Source of the DNA: Methylobacterium sp. 77 | GTDB lineage: Bacteria; Pseudomonadota; Alphaproteobacteria; Rhizobiales; Beijerinckiaceae | Reading direction: 5' to 3' | DNA: 64,000 nt | Assembly: GCF_000372825.1 (NCBI RefSeq) | Contig: NZ_KB910516.1 | Coordinates: 1,024,011-1,088,010 of the forward strand | Part shown: positions 51,910-61,326 of the stretch, piece by piece | Position numbering within the stretch: the stretch's first letter is position 1 | Layout: every line of letters starts with the position of its first letter | Program-made: the position numbers and the translations under genes | The notes under the pieces: model-generated | The model's database searches: none | The model's input: only the letters and a program-made list of their open reading frames with translations | What the model was told of the DNA's origin: nothing

Positions 51910-54219
51910 ATGCCCCGCTCGCAGCAGACCATGTCCCCCTTCGAGCCGATCCCGCAGCGGGACGAGGGCCTCGGCCTGTCCCAACTGTTCGGGCTCCTGG
52001 CGCGCTCTTGGCGCTGGATCGTCGTTCCGACAGTGGCGGCGGGGATCGGGGCCATCGTTTTCGTGCAGGTCGTGCCGCCCCGCTACACCGGCGAGGCGAA
52101 GATCCTGCTGGAAAGCCGCGATGCGGCCTTCACCCGCTCCGCACAGGAACGCAGCGATCAGCCCCTGGCCATCGACGATCAGGCGGTGGCGAGCCAGGTC
52201 CAGGTGGTGATGTCCCGTGATATCGCACGGGAGGCGATCCGCCGGCTGAAACTCGTCGGCAATGCCGAATTCGATCCCGAGGTCGACGGCATCGGCCCGG
52301 TCCAGCGCGTCCTGATGATGATCGGTCTCGGCAAGAACCCGATGGAGCGCCCCCCCGAAGACCGGGTGCTCGACACCTATTTCGACCGCCTCCTGGTCTA
52401 CCCGGCCGGCAAGTCCCGCATCCTGACCGTCGAGTTCCGATCGCGTGATCCCGAACTGGCCGCCAAGGCCGCGAACACCATCGCGGAACTCTACATCGCC
52501 TCGCTGGAATCGGCGAAGGTGGACACCGCCCGCTATGCCTCGACCTGGCTCGGCGGCAACATCGATACCCTCCGCACCCGCGTGTCGGAGGCCGAGGCGA
52601 AGGTCGAGACCTTCCGCGCCCGCAACGGATTGATCGGCGCCGGCGGCAGCACCAGCCAGCCTCTCGGCACCCAGCAGCTCAGCGAATTATCGAGCCAGCT
52701 CTCGCAGGCCCGAACCGTCAAGGCCGACCTGACCAGCCGGGCCAAGCTCATCCGCGAGATGATCAAGGACGGTCGCGCCTTCGAGATTCCGGATGTCGCC
52801 AACAACGAGGTCATCCGGCGTACGGTCGAGCAGCGCATCACCATGCGCGGACAGCTCGCCCTCGAATCGCGCACGCTGATGCCGGCCCATCCCCGCATCA
52901 AGGAGTTGACGGCGCAGATCTCGGACCTCGACGCGCAGATCAAGGCCACCGCCGACCGGGTGGTGCGGACGATGGAGAACGATGCCCGCATCGCCGAGGC
53001 CCGGGTCGACAGCCTCACCGCCGCCGTCGACGCGCAGCGCGACATCGTCTCGAAGGGCAATTCCAGCGAGGTCCAGTTGCGTGCCCTCGAGCGCGAGGCG
53101 AAAGCCCAGCGCGACCAGCTCGAATCCTATCTCTCGCGCTACCGCGAGGCCTCGGCACGCGACGCCGAGAGCGCGGCGCCCGCCGATGCCCGCGTGGTCT
53201 CGCGCGCCGTGGTGCCCCAGGTCCCGTCCTTCCCGAAGAAGCTGCCCATCGTGGCGCTCGCCATGGTGATGACGATGCTGCTCGCCATGGGCGGGGTGGT
53301 GGCGCGCCATCTCCTCAGCGATCCCGACAACACCCGCCGCAGGCGCCGCACCGGCCCTGATGAGCAGACCACTGAGCCTGCTCCCTTCACCTTCCCGGAA
53401 GCATCCGTGGCCATGTCGCGGACCAGCACGGCCGCCTCTGTCTACGAGGCTCCGCTGACCGCGAGCGTCGTCGTCTCTCCCGTCGGCACCCCGCTCGCCT
53501 CTGTTTCGATGCCGGACGTCGCGCCGCCTTCGGCGCAGGCGGACGTGGAGACGGAAGATGCGGAGACGACAACGGACGGCCCGAGCCGGACGGGCGCGTC
53601 CAACCACGACCTCCAGGCGCTGATCCGGCGTTTGCGCGAGCGCAACGGCCGCAATGGCGGAAGCATCCTGGTGGCGGAGACCGACATGGCCGCCGACCGG
53701 CAACTCGCCATGGTCCTGGCGGAGGCTCTGGCCGCGAACGGGCGTATCCTGTTCGTGGACGTCAATGGCCCGGCCTGCGCTTCGGACGATGCCGGCCTCA
53801 CCGACCTTGTCGCGGGCGAGGCGGCCTTCCTCGACGTGATCCGGTCGGTATCCTCGGTTCGCCGACTCCACGTCATCCCGCGCGGCTTCGTCGATTGCGA
53901 TATCCTCACGGAAGAGCCCGAGGCCTTGGCCATCGCCCTCGATGCCCTGGCCCAGAGCTACGACTGGGTCGTCTATCGCCTGGGCGAGGCCCATTCACCT
54001 GAGGCGCGCGACCTGCTGGCAGCGATGGCGGGCCGGATGAAAGCCGTCGTCATTGCGTCGGACAAGGCGCCCGACGATGCCGAACTCGTCATGCTCTACA
54101 CCTTCGCCGAGCAGGCGGGTGTCGCTTCCGTTCTCGTCGCCGGCGAGCAGGCATCCATCGCCGTCGAAGACATTGCGGAAAAAACTTCGGAGACGGGTCT
54201 CAGGCTTTCGGCGGCGTGA
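51910..54219 (+). CDS. Wzc/GumC-like chain-length determinant protein with degenerate kinase domain
   Basis: 769 residues. N-terminal cytosolic stretch, TM1 (WIVVPTVAAGIGAIVFVQVV, ~36-55), large periplasmic Wzz domain with coiled coil (~170-400), TM2 (LPIVALAMVMTMLLAMGGVV, ~445-465), a linker rich in T/S/A/P, and a C-terminal MinD/BY-kinase-like fold from ~575 (SILVAETDMAADRQLAMVLA, ILFVDVNGPACASDDAGL). The P-loop position has AETDMAADR instead of GxxxxGKS/T, and no tyrosine-rich tail is present, so it is unlikely to be an active tyrosine kinase. Function is likely structural co-polymerase. Start ATG 51910 or 51931. Confidence 0.88.
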   Translation: MPRSQQTMSPFEPIPQRDEGLGLSQLFGLLARSWRWIVVPTVAAGIGAIVFVQVVPPRYTGEAKILLESRDAAFTRSAQERSDQPLAIDDQAVASQVQVVMSRDIAREAIRRLKLVGNAEFDPEVDGIGPVQRVLMMIGLGKNPMERPPEDRVLDTYFDRLLVYPAGKSRILTVEFRSRDPELAAKAANTIAELYIASLESAKVDTARYASTWLGGNIDTLRTRVSEAEAKVETFRARNGLIGAGGSTSQPLGTQQLSELSSQLSQARTVKADLTSRAKLIREMIKDGRAFEIPDVANNEVIRRTVEQRITMRGQLALESRTLMPAHPRIKELTAQISDLDAQIKATADRVVRTMENDARIAEARVDSLTAAVDAQRDIVSKGNSSEVQLRALEREAKAQRDQLESYLSRYREASARDAESAAPADARVVSRAVVPQVPSFPKKLPIVALAMVMTMLLAMGGVVARHLLSDPDNTRRRRRTGPDEQTTEPAPFTFPEASVAMSRTSTAASVYEAPLTASVVVSPVGTPLASVSMPDVAPPSAQADVETEDAETTTDGPSRTGASNHDLQALIRRLRERNGRNGGSILVAETDMAADRQLAMVLAEALAANGRILFVDVNGPACASDDAGLTDLVAGEAAFLDVIRSVSSVRRLHVIPRGFVDCDILTEEPEALAIALDALAQSYDWVVYRLGEAHSPEARDLLAAMAGRMKAVVIASDKAPDDAELVMLYTFAEQAGVASVLVAGEQASIAVEDIAEKTSETGLRLSAA

Positions 54220-54323
54220 CGTGACGGCGCTTTTCTCGCCCCAAGGCTCATGCGTCGAGGAAGATAGACGACCTAAGCCTCTGATCCAGATGCATTTTAT
54301 GAACGTACGAAGATAACTTCCTT

Positions 54324-54352
54324 GCGGGCACAGCCGAGTTGGCTACGCCCGC
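54324..54352. terminator. Terminator-like hairpin between convergent export genes
   Basis: GCGGGC-AC-AGCC-loop-GGCT-AC-GCCCGC, between the Wzc-like gene and the converging acetyltransferase gene. No T-run; possible factor-assisted or mRNA-end structure. A 13-base direct repeat (TGGATGCCTTGCC/G) follows at about 54357-54382. Confidence 0.45.
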
Positions 54353-54393
54353 CCCTGGATGCCTTGCCTGGATGCCTTGCGCCGGCGGTACCG

Positions 54394-55659
54394 CTAGATC
54401 TTGATCTCGCCGGCCGTCTGCCCTTGCCGGGTCGAGCGTCGAACCGCTTTCTGAACCGCCTTCGCGAGGCGTGCCAATCGCTCGCTGCGCTTGATCCGGC
54501 GCTTGAGCCGGGTGGCGGCGATGGCCGGAATGGCGAAGAGATGGCCGCGCAGAGTGACGGCGATGGTCACCTCGCCGAGCTGGATCGTCTCGTCGCAGAT
54601 ATTCGCCTTGTAGCGGGCTTCCCCGACGCCGAGATCGAAGCTGCGACGGCCGCGTTCGGTCTGGTCGCGGATGAGGTGATGCAGCAGGATGTCGCCGGGG
54701 CTCGACCGACCGACGACGGGATCCTGGTCGAAGGAGGTCATCATGCCGCTGTAGCGCACATCGCTCACGGCTCCGGCGAAGGTCGCGAACACGCGACCGC
54801 TGTTGCATGCCACGAGGGCGGAGACCTCGATCGCGGCACCGCGGACTTCGCTCGGGTCGTCATGCCGGCAAGCGCCGGCAGCGATGAAGCGGCGGATCGC
54901 CTCGTCGGCATAGGGATTGGCGATGTCCATGGCCGCGAACCGCGAGGCCTTCTGCGCGAAGAACGCGGAGAGATAGGACGTCACCTCCTCGACAGTGGAG
55001 GCGACGCGATACTCCACCGGGCCGAAGGCCTCGATCAGCTTCTTCTCCTTCGAACGCATTTTCTTGCGCGCGTCGGCGCTGAAGACGCGTTTGGCGGTGG
55101 TATCCGGGTCGGGACCGAGAATCAGGCCGTAGGCGTCGCTGGCCGCGGGCGCGGCACGAAGGCTCAGGGGGTTGGCGGCCCCATCCCAGAACCGCGGCTG
55201 ATGCCCGAGCAGGTAGACATCGATGCCGGCCTCCCGACCGATGCGGCGCAGGATCTCGACGAGGTCCTCGGCACGCATGGACGCCGCCTCACGGGAGGCG
55301 AACATCGGCATGTGGTAATTCGCATGTTTGCAGCCGATCACCCGCGCGACCCGGACGCCGCGCTCCCGTGCGACCTGAAGGGGGAGAATCACGCGCGGGC
55401 GTCCTCCCGCATCGCGCAGGACGACGATACGCAGGGACTTGTCCTGTTCCGACGCCGTGCAGCCGAGCTTCGCCGCCACGAAGGCCGAGGCCCAGTCGAA
55501 CCGCTGATAGGGGGTCGCCAACGCGGCAGGGTCGCTCTCCACGCTACGCCAGAGTGCCTCGACGCTCGCCAGATCGCGGAACACCTCCGGAAACAGCTGC
55601 CCCCGGACACGCTCCTGGATCATGCCCGCTCCGGTGAGATCGTGAGCAAGAACCGCCAT
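54394..55659 (-). CDS. GNAT acetyltransferase (CelD/BioF2-like)
   Basis: 421-residue protein of the CelD/FemAB-related GNAT group: WASAFVAAKLGCTASEQDKS, IVVLRDAGGRPRVILPLQVA, SADARKKMRSKEKKL, and FDLGVGEARYKANICDETIQ close to the C-terminus. A basic tail (RLKRRIKRSERLARLAKAVQ) follows. ATG 55659 is favoured by a strong AGAGGAGG site six bases upstream; upstream ATGs at 55677 and 55719 lack one. It may transfer acyl groups to exopolysaccharide or its precursors; substrate unknown. Confidence 0.82.
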   Translation of the reverse strand: MAVLAHDLTGAGMIQERVRGQLFPEVFRDLASVEALWRSVESDPAALATPYQRFDWASAFVAAKLGCTASEQDKSLRIVVLRDAGGRPRVILPLQVARERGVRVARVIGCKHANYHMPMFASREAASMRAEDLVEILRRIGREAGIDVYLLGHQPRFWDGAANPLSLRAAPAASDAYGLILGPDPDTTAKRVFSADARKKMRSKEKKLIEAFGPVEYRVASTVEEVTSYLSAFFAQKASRFAAMDIANPYADEAIRRFIAAGACRHDDPSEVRGAAIEVSALVACNSGRVFATFAGAVSDVRYSGMMTSFDQDPVVGRSSPGDILLHHLIRDQTERGRRSFDLGVGEARYKANICDETIQLGEVTIAVTLRGHLFAIPAIAATRLKRRIKRSERLARLAKAVQKAVRRSTRQGQTAGEIKI

Positions 55660-55849
55660 CACCGCCTCCTCTGGCATCGGCCCGCGCGAGCGCAAGGCAC
55701 GAGCCTCTCTCGTCAGCACCTAGCGCTTCAGCTCCTTAAGCGCCGGTGACGATGGGGAACGGCAAGACATCATCTCGCGGTGTGGGTAACGAAACCTTGC
55801 AGGTTGATGATCGAAGTTGATTCGATCTCGCCCTTCTCCAGTCAGGTCC

Positions 55850-56914
55850 ATGCCTTCGCCCGATCTCCGTCACCGCCTGTTCGATGCGGGCTTCCGCGCC
55901 ATCGCCGGCTCGGGTGCCGATCGCTGGCTGAAGGGGATCGCGCGAGGGAGCGGACTCATCCTGACATTCCACCATGTCGATCCGGAACCTGCGAAAGCCT
56001 ACGCGCCCAACGCCATCCTCACGATCACGCCGGACTTCCTCGACGAGGTGCTGCTCACACTGGAAGCGAAGGGATTCGACGTCGTCGGCCTCGATTCCGT
56101 GCCGGAGAGGCTTGCCCGCCCCACCAGCGATAAGCCCTTCGCCGTCCTGACTTTCGACGACGGCTACCGCGACAACGCACGATATGCCGTCCCCATCCTG
56201 AGGCGGCACCGCGTCCCCTGGACCCTGTTCGTCACGAGCGACTTCACCGAGGGGCGGGGGCGATTGTGGTGGATCGAACTCGAACGCGCGATCGGTCGCC
56301 TCGACCGGGTGAGGGTGACCCTGGATGGAGCCGTCTCCCTCGATCTGCCCGCCGCCACAGCGGATGAGAAGACGGCCGCCTTCGCCACGCTCTATCGACG
56401 CCTGCGCACCGGACCGGAGGAGCGCCTGCTCGCCACCATCGCCGAACTTTGCGACGAGGCCGGCATCGGGGCAGGGCGGGTGGCGGACGAACTCTGCCTG
56501 ACCCGGCAAGAGCTGCGCAGCCTCGCCGCCGATCCGGACCTGACGATCGGCGCCCATACCATCGCCCATCCGATGCTGGCGAAGTACGATGAGGACCGCG
56601 TGCGCTGGGAGATCGGGGAGGGCAGGGCGCGGATCGAGCAGATAATCGGGCGGCCGGTCCGGCACCTATCCTATCCCGTTGGCGATCCGACCTCGGCCGG
56701 TGGACGGGAATTCGGAATCGCCCGCGAACTCGGTTTCGACACGGCCGTGACCACCCGGCCTGGTCACCTGTTCCCTGGTCATGTCGACCATCTTCATGCC
56801 CTGCCGCGGGTCTCGGCAAATGGGCTCCATCAATCGAGGGCGGCGCTCGGCGCACTGCTGTCGGGTGTTCCGTTCCTCGCCTGGAATCGCGGTCGACGCC
56901 TCAACGTGGTGTGA
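55850..56914 (+). CDS. Polysaccharide deacetylase (NodB homology domain)
   Basis: 354-residue carbohydrate esterase 4 type protein. NodB motif 1 is FAVLTFDDGYRDNA with the catalytic D and metal D, and motif 2 is TIGAHTIAHPMLAKYD with the HxxxH; LSYPVGDPTSAGGREFGIAR is a later family motif. No signal peptide is obvious, and the N-terminus is short. The start ATG 55850 has an AGG site four bases before. Diverges from the acetyltransferase gene; together they may edit O/N-acetylation of exopolysaccharide. Confidence 0.88.
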   Translation: MPSPDLRHRLFDAGFRAIAGSGADRWLKGIARGSGLILTFHHVDPEPAKAYAPNAILTITPDFLDEVLLTLEAKGFDVVGLDSVPERLARPTSDKPFAVLTFDDGYRDNARYAVPILRRHRVPWTLFVTSDFTEGRGRLWWIELERAIGRLDRVRVTLDGAVSLDLPAATADEKTAAFATLYRRLRTGPEERLLATIAELCDEAGIGAGRVADELCLTRQELRSLAADPDLTIGAHTIAHPMLAKYDEDRVRWEIGEGRARIEQIIGRPVRHLSYPVGDPTSAGGREFGIARELGFDTAVTTRPGHLFPGHVDHLHALPRVSANGLHQSRAALGALLSGVPFLAWNRGRRLNVV

Positions 56915-56953
56915 GCCCACCTCGGACTGGCTGCCGCTTCCCCAACGGAGCGG

Positions 56954-57367
56954 TCAGTGCCGCCTGCGACGGCGATAGGAGCGGGTTTCGCTCGCACCGA
57001 CACTGAAACTGGCGCTCTGGCGACCGTGACGGGTGTAGCGCCCGCGCCTGCCGCGCTGCCCCCTACCGGCCTCCTGCGCAGGCTCCTCGGCCATGGGCAT
57101 AGCCTCGGCGCTGCCGGGCGGGATGGCGGCCAGAGCCGTCGCCACGGAGGAGGATGCCGATCCGCCGCTGCCCTCTCCGCCGCCGCCGACATTCTTGGCG
57201 GCCGGCCCGAACATCGCGAGGCACTGGTTATAGGCGAGATCGTTCTTGAGGCGCTCGCATTCGGACATCGAGCGCGGCGCGCCCTGCGCCGAGGCCGGGG
57301 CGACGAGGACCGGGATGACGGTGCAGCCGAGGCCTACGAGCAGGAAGGACGCGAGCAATCGGTTCAT
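56954..57367 (-). CDS. Exported hypothetical protein with Arg-rich tail
   Basis: 137 residues: signal peptide (LASFLLVGLGCTVIPVLVAPASAQ), then a short Cys-paired segment (MSECERLKNDLAYNQCLAMFG), a Gly/Ser-rich linker and a very basic arginine-rich tail (RGRRGRYTRHGR, YRRRRRH). The Cys-x10-Cys motif probably forms a disulfide-bonded helical hairpin. Unknown family. It lies between the deacetylase and DUF2842 genes. Confidence 0.65.
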   Translation of the reverse strand: MNRLLASFLLVGLGCTVIPVLVAPASAQGAPRSMSECERLKNDLAYNQCLAMFGPAAKNVGGGGEGSGGSASSSVATALAAIPPGSAEAMPMAEEPAQEAGRGQRGRRGRYTRHGRQSASFSVGASETRSYRRRRRH

Positions 57368-57469
57368 GGGTCGGCGGATCTCGGCCTGGATCTGACGGAA
57401 TATCGAAACGCAGCCAAGCCAGTGACGGCCGAGTGCGGCGAAATCCCGGCGTCAGGGAAAATCCCGGTC

Positions 57470-57688
57470 TCAGGTCCCCCCGTCGACGTCCTTTCGCTCC
57501 ATCCAGCGGATCAGGGGCATCAGCGGGAAGATCCAGGCGATGCCGAGGAAGGCGTATAAGATCGCCTGCACCACCGGCGGCGTCTGCGAGATGCGGCTGT
57601 CGGCCAGTGCCATGGCGAGCGGCGCATAGAGCGCGACGAAGGCGAGCATGCCGATCGTGCCGAGCAGCGTGCGGGTGCGGCGGCGCAT
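57470..57688 (-). CDS. DUF2842 small membrane protein
   Basis: 72 residues with two hydrophobic helices (TLLGTIGMLAFVALYAPLAM and VVQAILYAFLGIAWIFPLMP), matching the alphaproteobacterial DUF2842 family. Function unknown. It diverges from ctaA, a common neighbour in alphaproteobacteria as I recall. ATG 57688 follows GGAGAGCGCC. Confidence 0.82.
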   Translation of the reverse strand: MRRRTRTLLGTIGMLAFVALYAPLAMALADSRISQTPPVVQAILYAFLGIAWIFPLMPLIRWMERKDVDGGT

Positions 57689-57887
57689 GGGCGCTCTCCT
57701 GGAAAAGGCCTACTTCCCGACGGGGAAGTCGCCGCCGGGGTTAGGCCGACGGCCCAGGCAAGGCAATTGCCGCTCGCGCCGCATCCTGCCCCTCTGCGGC
57801 CGTGAGGGACGTTGCTCCCGTGCGCCCTTCATGCGTATCGCAGGGGAACCTCACCTTGCCCCGACACGCCACGCGAGCCCCACCGCG

Positions 57888-59015
57888 ATGCCTTCACGCG
57901 ATATCATCACCACCGCACCGAGCCGCTCCAAGCGCCCGGTCCGCATCTGGCTCTACACGCTGGCCGTCCTCGTCGTCGCAATGGTCGCCGTCGGGGGGGC
58001 CACCCGCCTCACGGGATCGGGGCTGTCGATCACCGAATGGCGCCCGGTGACCGGCGTGGTGCCCCCGGTCTCCGAACAGGCCTGGGCCGCGGAATTCGAC
58101 AAGTACAAGGACACGCCGCAATACCGGATCCTCAACCAGGGCATGGGGTTGTCGGACTTCAAGGTGATCTACGCCTGGGAGTGGAGCCACCGCCTGCTCG
58201 GACGCGTCCTCGGCCTCGCCTTCTTCGTGCCCCTCCTCGTGTTCTGGCGGCGTGGCCTCATCGACCGGCGCCTCGGATACGGCCTCCTCGGCCTCGGCGC
58301 CCTCGGCGGCCTTCAGGGGACGATCGGCTGGATCATGGTCGCTTCCGGCCTCCAGCCCGGCATGACGGCTGTGGCGCCACTGAAGCTCGCCCTCCATCTC
58401 ACCACCGCGAGTTTGATCCTGGCCGGACTCGTCTGGCTGGCCGCCGGCTTACGGGCCGGGTCATCCGAGCCTGCACCAGGGCGGCTGAGGTTGACGGCAG
58501 GCCTGCTACCGATCCTCGTCCTGCTCCAGATCGCCCTCGGAGGCCTCGTCGCCGGGTCGAAAGCCGGGCTCGTGCACAACACATGGCCGGACATGGATGG
58601 CGTCCTCGTGCCTGGAGCCTCCGAACTCTTCGCCGTTAGCCCGTGGATCGAGAACTTCGTCGACAACGTCACACTGGTTCAGTTCAACCACCGCCTGATG
58701 GCTTATTGTCTCATCGCCTTCGCCCTCTTCCATGCCATCGACGCACGCAGGCAACTGCCGGCAAGCGGGACAGCGCGTCGCGCGGCCGGTATCGCAGGCC
58801 TGACCCTGGCGCAGGCTGGACTGGGCATCGTCACCCTTCTGCTGGCAGTGCCGCTCTGGGCGGGGCTGGCGCATCAGGTCTTCGCGATGGCGGTCCTGAT
58901 GATGGCGACCGTCCATGCACGGCTCAGTCGCGGCACACCCCTGCAAACGGAGTCATCGCACACGGCTGTCACCGCCGCTTTCGGGTTCGAAGGCCTGACC
59001 GGTCGAAGCGCCTAG
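57888..59015 (+). CDS. ctaA: Heme A synthase
   Basis: 375 residues, eight membrane helices, COX15/CtaA family. Converts heme O to heme A for cytochrome c oxidase. Conserved histidines are seen in YAWEWSHRLLGR, LALHLTTAS, VQFNHRLMAY and AGLAHQVFAM; GGATRLTGSGLSITEWRPVT is the type-2 CtaA signature. ATG 57888 matches the family start; open sequence upstream to 57648 is not conserved in character. Confidence 0.95.
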   Translation: MPSRDIITTAPSRSKRPVRIWLYTLAVLVVAMVAVGGATRLTGSGLSITEWRPVTGVVPPVSEQAWAAEFDKYKDTPQYRILNQGMGLSDFKVIYAWEWSHRLLGRVLGLAFFVPLLVFWRRGLIDRRLGYGLLGLGALGGLQGTIGWIMVASGLQPGMTAVAPLKLALHLTTASLILAGLVWLAAGLRAGSSEPAPGRLRLTAGLLPILVLLQIALGGLVAGSKAGLVHNTWPDMDGVLVPGASELFAVSPWIENFVDNVTLVQFNHRLMAYCLIAFALFHAIDARRQLPASGTARRAAGIAGLTLAQAGLGIVTLLLAVPLWAGLAHQVFAMAVLMMATVHARLSRGTPLQTESSHTAVTAAFGFEGLTGRSA

Positions 59016-59236
59016 ACGACCGCCTGCATGGCTTGCCTCACTGCGATGCACGAAGGCCGGCGCAGGTTGGCCGACGGCTTGCGACGCTCCGACAACCATC
59101 GACGATTCGCCCTCCGACCATGTTTCGCTGCACCGCAGCGAAACCAAGCTTGGGTTTGAACCGTTACCGGCATGTCGAGCGCGGCGCGCATGCGTTGCCC
59201 GGCATCGTCCAACCAGAACCGAAAGGCCACCTCCAT

Positions 59237-59437
59237 ATGCACGACCAACGCCTCGTGTCGGAAGAGCAGGTATCCGTGGAGCGCGACGGTATGCGCCAAC
59301 AGACGCTCGTCGATTCGTTGCGCGCGGAGGGTAAGCGCGATCGGCGGACGCGCCGGGTCGTCTTCGGTCTCACCGGCCTTCTCGGCGCGGCATGGGCCGT
59401 CGTTCTGGCGAGTCGTTTCACGAGCTTTTCATTTTGA
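59237..59437 (+). CDS. Small single-span membrane protein
   Basis: 66 residues: polar, charged N-terminus and a C-terminal helix (VVFGLTGLLGAAWAVVLASR). ATG 59237 preceded by an AAGG site at moderate spacing. The 221-base gap before it holds nothing recognisable apart from a small CGCTG-CACCG-CAGCG hairpin. No family; plausible real gene because of the membrane helix and position between ctaA and the hemolysin III gene. Confidence 0.5.
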   Translation: MHDQRLVSEEQVSVERDGMRQQTLVDSLRAEGKRDRRTRRVVFGLTGLLGAAWAVVLASRFTSFSF

Positions 59438-59581
59438 GGACCGGCGCGTACCGAGGACGTGAAGGGTCACCGACAAGCGTCGATTCACCACGCCCGGCGC
59501 TTGCGCAGCCTACGCAGTCCAAACACGGAACGACTCCGGCTTTCGTCGCTTAAGCTTCGACAGACAAGTTCGGAGTCAGCG

Positions 59582-60262
59582 ATGTTTCTGGCTGAGGACG
59601 GTAGACCCATCGGACTGACCTGGAACTACACTCGAAAAGAGCTAATGGCGGACGCCGCCATCCATTATGCCGGCGTCGCATTCGGTGTCGCGGGCGCCAT
59701 CGCCATCGTGATGCTCGCGGCAATGGCGCCGCTGAACTGGACCGAGCGCGCTGCGGTGGTGGTCTATGCCGCCGCACTGGTCTCGATGCTCGGGGTCTCG
59801 GCCACCTACAACATGTGGCCGGTCGGACGTCGGAAGTGGATCCTGCGCCGGGCCGACCACGCCATCATCTACCTTATGATCGCTGGCACCTATACGCCCC
59901 TCGTCGCCCTCGTCGGACGCGGATCGACGGCCTGGATCCTACTTGCTGTGATCTGGGTGCTGGCGGGCATCGGTATCGCCCTGAAGCTCCTCATGCCCGG
60001 ACGCTTCGACCGGGCCGCGATCGGCCTCTACCTGCTGCTCGGCTGGAGTGGCGTCGCCACTTACGAATCGGTCATCGGAGCCCTCAATACCGAGGCCCTC
60101 TGGCTGCTCGCGATCGGCGGCGTGCTCTACTCGGCCGGCGTCGTCTTCCACGTCTGGCGCAGCCTGCCTTACCAGAACGCCATCTGGCACGCCTTCGTCC
60201 TGGCCGCGACGGCCTGCCATTACGGCACCGTCCTCACCAGCGTCATCGACGCGGGCCGATAG
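59582..60262 (+). CDS. Hemolysin III/PAQR family membrane protein
   Basis: 226 residues, seven membrane helices. Family metal-site residues are visible in DAAIHYAGVAFGVAG, RRADHAIIYLMIAGTYTPL and WHAFVLAATACHYG. Start ATG 59582 (GGAG site); ATG 59645 is an alternative. Members have unclear membrane functions in bacteria (progestin/adiponectin receptor-like). It ends 13 bases before the converging GH25 gene. Confidence 0.9.
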   Translation: MFLAEDGRPIGLTWNYTRKELMADAAIHYAGVAFGVAGAIAIVMLAAMAPLNWTERAAVVVYAAALVSMLGVSATYNMWPVGRRKWILRRADHAIIYLMIAGTYTPLVALVGRGSTAWILLAVIWVLAGIGIALKLLMPGRFDRAAIGLYLLLGWSGVATYESVIGALNTEALWLLAIGGVLYSAGVVFHVWRSLPYQNAIWHAFVLAATACHYGTVLTSVIDAGR

Positions 60263-60275
60263 ACCCGCGCTCCGT

Positions 60276-61085
60276 TCACTTCTCGGTGCAGAGCCCCTGT
60301 CCGGCGAGGCGGGTGTGGTCGCGCGGGTCGCAATCGGTGGAGAGGAACGAGGCCCATTCGGCCGTCGAGCCATAGAAGGCGTTCCGATCGACATCGCCGC
60401 GCACGCCCGGAACCCGGCCCGTCGAGGTGAACTGCCACAGCATCCACCGGCGCTTGGCGAAACGCTGCTCCGGCTCGGCCGCCGTCGACCGGACCCAGTG
60501 CGGGTAGTCGGGCAGCTCGTCCTCGAGCACGTCCTTATGGAAGGTGATGTCGGTATAGATGATCGGACGCTTGCCGGTGTAGCGCTCCATCTCGTCGAGC
60601 ATGTAGCGCATCATCGCCAGCGCCTGGGCCTTCGGCAGCTTCTTCGGGCAGAGCTGCGAATGGCCGTTCCACTCCACGTCGAGGACGGGGGGCAGGGCCG
60701 TCGGATCGTTGGGCACGTTCTTCTTGAACCACTCCATCTGGTCCTGGGCCGAGCGGCACCAGAACACGAAATGGTAGGCCCCGCGCGGCACGCCCGCCTT
60801 GGCGGCCCCGTCCCAGTTGGCGCGGAACCGCTCGTCCACGTGGTCGCCGCCTTCCGTCGCCTTGATGAAAGCGAACTGTGTGCCGGCTCCCCGCACCGAG
60901 GCCCAATCGATCGGGCCCTGCCATTTCGAGATGTCGATGCCCTGGATCGGATGCTGCTTGGCGCGCGCGACACCCGGATGGGGCTTCACGTCACCCTTCG
61001 TCGGGTAGAAGTCACTGTTGTTTCCGGCACATGCGGCGAGAGTCGCCAGCAGCGCAGCGGTCAGCGAACGCTTTGCCCAGCGCAT
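60276..61085 (-). CDS. GH25-family lysozyme-like lipoprotein
   Basis: 269 residues. Lipobox LLATLAAC after MRWAKRSLTAA; mature GH25 domain with QGIDISKWQGPIDWASVR, FAFIKATEGGDHVD, VLDVEWNGHSQLCP and IIYTDITFHKDVL, the D and E residues matching the catalytic set (DIS, DVE). Predicted N-acetylmuramidase in the periplasm or outer membrane, probably for cell-wall remodelling. Start ATG 61085 gives a normal signal; a longer frame begins at 61145. Confidence 0.88.
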   Translation of the reverse strand: MRWAKRSLTAALLATLAACAGNNSDFYPTKGDVKPHPGVARAKQHPIQGIDISKWQGPIDWASVRGAGTQFAFIKATEGGDHVDERFRANWDGAAKAGVPRGAYHFVFWCRSAQDQMEWFKKNVPNDPTALPPVLDVEWNGHSQLCPKKLPKAQALAMMRYMLDEMERYTGKRPIIYTDITFHKDVLEDELPDYPHWVRSTAAEPEQRFAKRRWMLWQFTSTGRVPGVRGDVDRNAFYGSTAEWASFLSTDCDPRDHTRLAGQGLCTEK

Positions 61086-61326
61086 CGCCGTGCCCCGTGG
61101 CGTCGCGGTCAGGTTTGTCGGGTCGATTCCGTTCTTCAGCGACATCGATACCCGGCCCACCGTCTCTCACGCGCTACGCTAATGGCTAAGGGATGACCCC
61201 CGTGCGGTTAACAGAGCTTTGACGGCAATGCGGCGGAATTCCGTAAGTCGTTGCGCGAGAGCCACATAGCGTGCATTCCGGCGCTTTCGCCGCAGGTTTG
61301 CGTTCGATGCTAAGTTACGAGCGGAT

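Noticed and set aside
52600..53200. Long helical region of the Wzc-like protein as a separate coiled-coil gene
   Set aside because: Continuous in frame between the two membrane helices, the normal periplasmic part of this family.
60251..60268. GCGGG...CCCGC hairpin as terminator between hemolysin III and GH25 genes
   Set aside because: Five-base stem only, overlaps the stop codon and has no T-run.
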